Origin: Yamagishiella unicocca
Lineage: Eukaryota > Chlorophyta > Chlorophyceae > Chlamydomonadales > Volvocaceae
DNA: 64,000 bases
Reading direction: 5' to 3'
Assembly (NCBI GenBank): GCA_003116995.1
Contig: BDSL01000022.1
Span: 868,001 to 932,000 of the forward strand
The first letter of the stretch is position 1. Each line of letters starts with the position of its first letter. A program made the position numbers and the translations under genes. A model generated the notes under the pieces. The model was not told the origin of the DNA. It saw nothing but the letters and a program-made list of their open reading frames with translations, and ran no database searches. Shown in pieces: positions 59,601 through 64,000 of this stretch.

Positions 59601-62600
59601 GCACCTCAAGTTCGACTCAGCCCTGCGCATGTTCCTAGAGAGCTTCAAGCTGCCGGGTGGGGGGGGCCGGCTCCGGGCCGGGGGGGGAAGGATTATAAGA
59701 GAATCCGCGAATGCACGACCGGCAAACCAAGGGCGATGAAGATTGTGGTATTCGCCTGGCGGGGGGGGGGAGGAGAAGACCCGGTTGCACTATATAGGCG
59801 ACGGAGGGCAGAACTGAAGGGGGGGAGGGACCGAGGGGGCTGGGGGAGGAGCAAGGGAGCTGGGGCTGGGCTGAGGCTTTTGGGGGGTTGGTTCAGAGGA
59901 CTCGGAGGGATTGGAAGGGGGAGCGTTAGGTGAGTTGGGGTGATGTTGGCATGTTGAGCTAATTCCCGTAGTCCCTTCGGCGTGCGCCGTGACGTCTGCC
60001 CCGGCCATCCGTGCCCGATTTCGGGCTCCAAACTCCCACCCCGTCCTGCCTCCCCCTCCTGCCCCTTCCCCTCCCTCTCCCCTCCCATCCCCCATGCGCC
60101 AATTATCCTGTCCCGTCGCGGTTTTTATGCCCCCCCCCCGCCCCCCCACGGGTCTCCCTCGAACCCCCCAGGCGAGGCGCAAAAGATCGACCGCATCATC
60201 AACGCCTTCGGCCGCCACTACTACTCCCGCAACGAGGACGTCTTCCGCTGCGCGGACGCCGCCTACGTGCTGGCCTACTCCGTCATCATGCTCAACACGG
60301 ACCAGCACAACACGCAGGTGGGGGGGGGGCATGATAGGTATCCCGGAGGGTGGAGGGGAGGGGGGTGTATAAAAAGCGTTTTACGCAACGGGACAGGATA
60401 GTTGGCGCATGGTCGTCGGACAGGGGAGGGGGGGGACAGGTGGAGGGGAGGGGAGGGAGCGAGAAGACCCGATTACCCCAGTTTTCGGGGGGGGGGGTTG
60501 CGGGGCGGTGGTGGGTTTGGGGTAGCGTAATGGCACCAGGGTTTGGGGTCGGGTTGGGTGGGTGAGGGGGTGCAGCGCTGGAGAGCGACAGAGGCAGACA
60601 GCGCACCCGCCCGCCGGCCCGGCCCGGCCCAACCTATAACCCCCGCCCCACCTACCGCCGCCCAACCACCTCAACGACTAACGGTCCAACCGCCACCGCC
60701 GATCCGCCGCCGGTCCGCCGCCGCGACTGTCCGCAGGTCAAGAACAAGATGTCCCTGGAGTCGTTCCAGCGCAACCTCCGCGGCGTCAACGATGGCACCG
60801 ACTTCGACAAGCGCTTCCTGGAGGTGAGCCGCCCGCCCCGCCACGGCCCTGCCCGTGCGGCCCTGCCTGCAGCCGTCCCCGTCCTCCTCATCCTCAACCT
60901 CAACCCACCCCAGCCCGTTGCTGCTGTCCCTCACAGGGCGCCACCATCCGCTTGATGTCCCACTCCCTTAACCAAGCACCCTCCGCCCTACCACCCCCAC
61001 CCCCGGTTCCGAATACTACATCGCGTATGTCAGGCTGTGTATTTCTCCATCCCCCCTCTCCCACCCCGGACCCCGGTTTTCCCCTTCCCCACCCCTTCTA
61101 TGTCCTCCGCCTCCTCTATGTCGTGTAACCGGGTCTTCCCGCCCCCCGTCCGCTTCCCCACCCTCCCCGCATTTTCCTTGCATCCCCCCCCCGTGGATTC
61201 GCGGATTCTCTTATCAACCCCCCCCCCAGGAAATCTTCTACTCGATCGTCAAGACGCCTCTGCGGCTGTCCGAGCCAGCCTCCATGGACGTCAGCGAGCA
61301 GTGCTTCCTGCAGCTGGCGCAGATCAGCGGCACGCAGCGGGGCCTGGTGGTGCCGTCGGAGCAGGGTGGGTGAGGGGACACGTGGAGGGGGTTTCGAGGA
61401 AGAACAGTGGATGCGTGAAAAACCCGTTTAGAATAGACGGGGAGGGGTTTCGAGGGAGACCCGTGGATGCCAGGAAAAACCGTTTAGAACAGGCGTTTTG
61501 ACGGGGAGGGGGGGGCATTCGGGGGATACGCGGGGGGATACGCGGGGGGGGGGCGCGGCACTCGGGGGATACGCGAAACGGGCGAGAAAAGGTTTCGGGG
61601 GGGAGGGGGAGGGCCCCAAACCCGGATCGCAGCGGATCCGCACCCACTCCTACAGCTCGATGCTCAGCTGCCCTCACCCCGCTCCAACCCTCCTCTCCGT
61701 CCCCCCAAATCCTGCCCCCCCGCCCCCTTGTTCTTCTTGGACCACCACCTTCATCGCCCTTGGTTTGTCGGCCGTGGAGTCACGGATGTAATTTACCCCC
61801 ACCCTTCTCCTTGCAATCTCCCCCCACCAATCCTGCCCCCCCCCCCTTGTTCAGGCCGGCACCTGTTCGACACCACCATGTTCCGGCTCATCTGGGGCCC
61901 TGCCGTACACGCCATGTGCGCCATCGTCGACAACTGCTCCAACGAGGCGCTCATAGGGTCGGCGCTGGAGGGGCTGCAGGTGGGGGGAGGAGGGGGGGGG
62001 GGAAGTGGGGGGCCGGGGGGGGTACTTTGGATTGGGCACTGGTGTGGGTGGAATGGATGGGAGGCGGGGGACGTCCCCGCCAGCGTGTCGTGCCATCGCC
62101 CGGATTTGGGGTTGGGGAGGAAACCCGGGTTTGGGGGGTGGGTGGGGGAGGGATCGCCCCACACAGGCCCCCCCTCCCGCGCACGCGCCCATACACAACC
62201 CCCTTGCCGGCGACGCGCGCGCATGTGCATGGACGCACCCGCGCCGCTGCCTCGCCCCTCTCCCCACCTTATACATCCCCCACACATACACACACCCTCT
62301 GACTGTACCCCCCCTCTTAACCCCGGTTCTTTTATGTAACCCCCCGCTTACCCCCCCCCCCTCACCGCCCAACAGCTGGCCTGCCAGATCGCCGCTGCGC
62401 ACGAGCTTGAGGACGTGGCTGACTCCATCATCGTCAACCTGTCCAAGATACCGCTGCAGCACCTGGCGCAGGTGGGGGGTGGACGAGGAAGCACGGGGGT
62501 GGCCGGGGCGGTGTGGGGGGGGCCTGCGCCGTGTTGCATCGCGGCTGAAACACACGAACCGACCCATGCCTGCCCGGACCGAACCCCCCTCCAAACCGGC

Positions 62601-63841
62601 GTCCCTCCCTCACGCTCCGTCCATTCCCTCCGCCCCCTCCGCTCCATCCCCTGCCAGGTGCCTCCCTCGGCTCGCTCGGACGTGGCTTTCGGCCGCGATC
62701 CCAAGATGCGGGCAGTCACTCGGACGCTGGCCACAGTCATCAACAAGTGAGTTGGGGGGCAGGGGGGCAGGGAGCGGGGGGGGGGGGTATAAAGACCGGT
62801 TACACACGACATAGCGACCGGGACAAGAAGTCGGGGGGCAAGGAGCAGGGGTGAGACGGGGGGGCGCGCAAGGAGCAGCGGGGTAGCAACGGTGCCCCTC
62901 GAGGCTATTGGGGGCCCCCGCCCCTCCCCGGTGCAGGATGGGGGGCCGCTGCGGGTGGATATGGATCGTGCGGGTCGTGCCTTGTGGTGCACTTTGCGTG
63001 GCCGGCATGCGTCTTCCCGCCGGGTCCTTCCCGCAACCCATACCTCCCCCCCCCTAAACCTGCGTCCTTGCGAACCCCGCCCCCCTGCCCCCGCGGCCCT
63101 CCCCCCCTTCCCCCCCCCAGGCACGGCGACTGCCTCCGCGGCGGCTGGGCCAACGTGATGGACCTGGTGGTGCAGCTCTACCGCCGGGCGCTGCTGCCGG
63201 ACACGTTCTGTAAGGCGCTGGACGGTGAGGAGGGGGAGGTTCGAGGAAGACCCGTGGATGCCCGAAAAACCCGTTTAGAACAGACGTTTTGAGATGCATG
63301 CTGGAGGACTGGGTTGGGGATACTAAAGCCGAAGGTCGGAAGGGGGAGCGGGAGGGGGAGGGGAGCCCACCCGTCCCGTCCCGAGCGTGAAGTAGTCAGC
63401 AGCCCAGCACCTTGCCCCACCTCCTCCGGCCCCCACCCACCTATCTGCACCCGCCACGCCTCCACTTCTTGACCCGTACTGGCCAAACAAGCCCCCATCA
63501 CCCCCGCCGTTCCTGCCCCCACCCAATGGCGCCCACTCCCCCCCCCCCGCGTGGATTTTCGCAGATCCTCTTATACCCCCTCTTCGTGCGGTCCCAGTGC
63601 TCCAGCATGCGCCCACAAACTAGGTGTCTGTCCGCCGACCATGCGCCAACTATCCTGTCCTTGTCGCGTCAACGGTTTGTATGCCAATGCCTCGTCGTGC
63701 GGCTGGTGGTGTTGCAGGCGACGGCGACGGCGGGCTGGTGGTTCGGGACACCGAGTGCATGTCGCTCAAGGCGCGACGGATGGCGCTGCAGCGGGTTGGC
63801 ACAACCACCAGCGGGGGGTCGTTCTTCAAACACATATCAAG
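50654..63841 (+). CDS. GNOM/GBF1-class ARF guanine-nucleotide exchange factor (Sec7), 3' end beyond window
   Basis: Twenty-five in-phase exons: 50654-50758, 50836-50911, 50992-51123, 51210-51328, 51622-51742, 52321-52427, 53361-53462, 53938-54057, 54363-54395, 54906-55067, 55780-55887, 56248-56360, 56990-57362, 57773-57914, 58333-58388, 58926-59105, 59566-59656, 60172-60317, 60737-60823, 61230-61365, 61855-61979, 62376-62471, 62658-62746, 63121-63224, 63718-63841; 1015 residues visible. The N-terminal DCB/HUS region has [35 protein letters not shown] and [16 protein letters not shown]. Sec7 spans about 605-800, with catalytic Glu about 715 in [14 protein letters not shown] and motif two [20 protein letters not shown]-type sequence follows. 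It loads GTP on ARF for COPI/endosomal coats; the start near the DCB motif and overall order favour GNOM/GBF over BIG. Exon 13 carries a His-rich and Ala/Gly-rich insert. Intron 16 has a GC donor (CTGGAG|GCAAGA). Confidence 0.95.
52690..52862. repeat. Tandem repeat, 22-bp unit (GGGAGGGAGGGGGGCAGGCT), ARF-GEF intron 6
   Basis: Eight or nine purine-rich copies, G-quadruplex-prone. Confidence 0.9.
55345..55388 (-). repeat. Dispersed intronic module, family 4, ARF-GEF intron 10
   Basis: Minus strand reads CTGCCCTCCGTTTCCTATGT then CGTGTAACCGGGTCTCCTCG. Other copies: 18655-18695 (plus, OEP21-like), 54490-54525 (minus), 59775-59815 (minus), 61095-61138 (plus), 62788-62822 (minus). Confidence 0.8.
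56097..56241. repeat. Tandem repeat, 15-bp unit (CCCACCCCAATCCAA), ARF-GEF intron 11
   Basis: Ten near-perfect copies ending a few bases before the acceptor of the exon at 56248, where they form the pyrimidine-rich tract. Confidence 0.95.
56728..56813 (+). repeat. Dispersed intronic module, family 1, long copy, sense in ARF-GEF intron 12
   Basis: Upstream extension plus GTGTCCGAAGGCTATGCACC to GTTACCGGTTCTTTTATGTA. A family-5 module follows at 56865-56920 in the same intron. Confidence 0.88.
57988..58105 (+). repeat. Dispersed intronic module, family 3, ARF-GEF intron 14
   Basis: TTTCGAGGAAGTCCCGTGGA through GAGATGCCTGCTGGAGAACT to GACGAAGGTCG. Further copies in the same gene: 55450-55500, 57488-57525, 59205-59275, 61388-61430, 61445-61500, 63237-63340. 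Confidence 0.85.
61733..61795 (+). repeat. Dispersed intronic module, family 5, ARF-GEF intron 20
   Basis: TTGGACCACCACCTTCATCG, CCCTTGGTTTGTCGGCCGTG, then the GGAGTCACGGATG end. Other copies: 16935-16985, 32135-32190, 38927-38965, 40180-40250 (minus), 55695-55725, 56865-56920, 59690-59745 (minus), 61195-61225 and 63545-63580. Confidence 0.85.
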
Positions 63842-63914
63842 GTGGGCGACTGGGGTGGGTGGGTGGGTGGGTGGGGCTGTGGTGGGGGGTAAGGTGGTCG
63901 CTGGCAGGGGGGCG

Positions 63915-64000
63915 GAGGTGCCTGGACGTGGCCTGCAGCTGGACGTGGCCTGCAGCTGGACGTGGAAGCTGCAGCTGGACGTGGAAGCTGCCGGGCTTTC
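63915..64000. repeat. Tandem repeat, 16-17-bp unit (CTGCAGCTGGACGTGG), ARF-GEF intron 25, cut by window end
   Basis: Four or more copies at the right edge, alternating GCCTGCAGCT and AAGCTGCAGCT. Confidence 0.8.

Overview
The window reads as nuclear DNA of a volvocine-type green alga (Chlorophyta, Chlamydomonadales). The evidence is very high GC with long homopolymeric Ala/Gly/Gln/Pro stretches in coding sequence, genes cut into many small exons by GT-AG introns packed with simple repeats, TGTAA poly(A) signals, TTTTAGGG-type telomere-like runs inside introns, and plastid proteins encoded by nuclear genes. I rebuilt seven multi-exon genes by chaining exons whose splice phases agree and whose joined products match known families; no other source was used.

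Layout. 1-6322 (+): 3' part of a cyclic-nucleotide phosphodiesterase-like gene whose metal-binding residues appear to be replaced. 6880-9311 (-): dead, 5'-truncated LINE. 9312-13705: large imperfect inverted repeat that has copied the end of a small coiled-coil/tail-anchor gene (11991-12420). 14690-19801 (-): OEP21-like chloroplast outer-envelope beta-barrel, head to head with 20172-21112 (+), plastid ribosomal protein bL35. 23081-29056 (+): prolyl 4-hydroxylase with a C-terminal ShKT domain. 30535-37170 (-): SET-domain methyltransferase of SMYD-like layout without a visible MYND finger. 39232-47072 (-): VPS45, a Sec1/Munc18 protein. 47073-49572: no gene I can defend. 49573-50241 (-): a short bL31-type, probably mitochondrial, ribosomal protein, head to head with 50654->63841 (+), a GNOM/GBF1-class ARF guanine-nucleotide exchange factor that runs off the right edge.

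The genes share no single pathway. Two pairs make sense by location or process: OEP21-like and bL35 both serve the plastid and share a 370-bp divergent promoter; VPS45 and the GNOM-like ARF-GEF both act in membrane traffic (endosomal SNARE fusion, and Golgi/endosome coat recruitment).

The most unusual signal is a set of short dispersed modules (about 50-110 bp) that recur in introns of nearly all the large genes, in both orientations, often close to the 3' splice site. At least four families can be told apart, and they appear to share a core like (A)ACCGGTT followed by a T-rich stretch. The end of one family has been amplified into a roughly 700-bp tandem array inside a VPS45 intron. They could be intron-inhabiting or intron-making (introner-like) elements, but this is inference.
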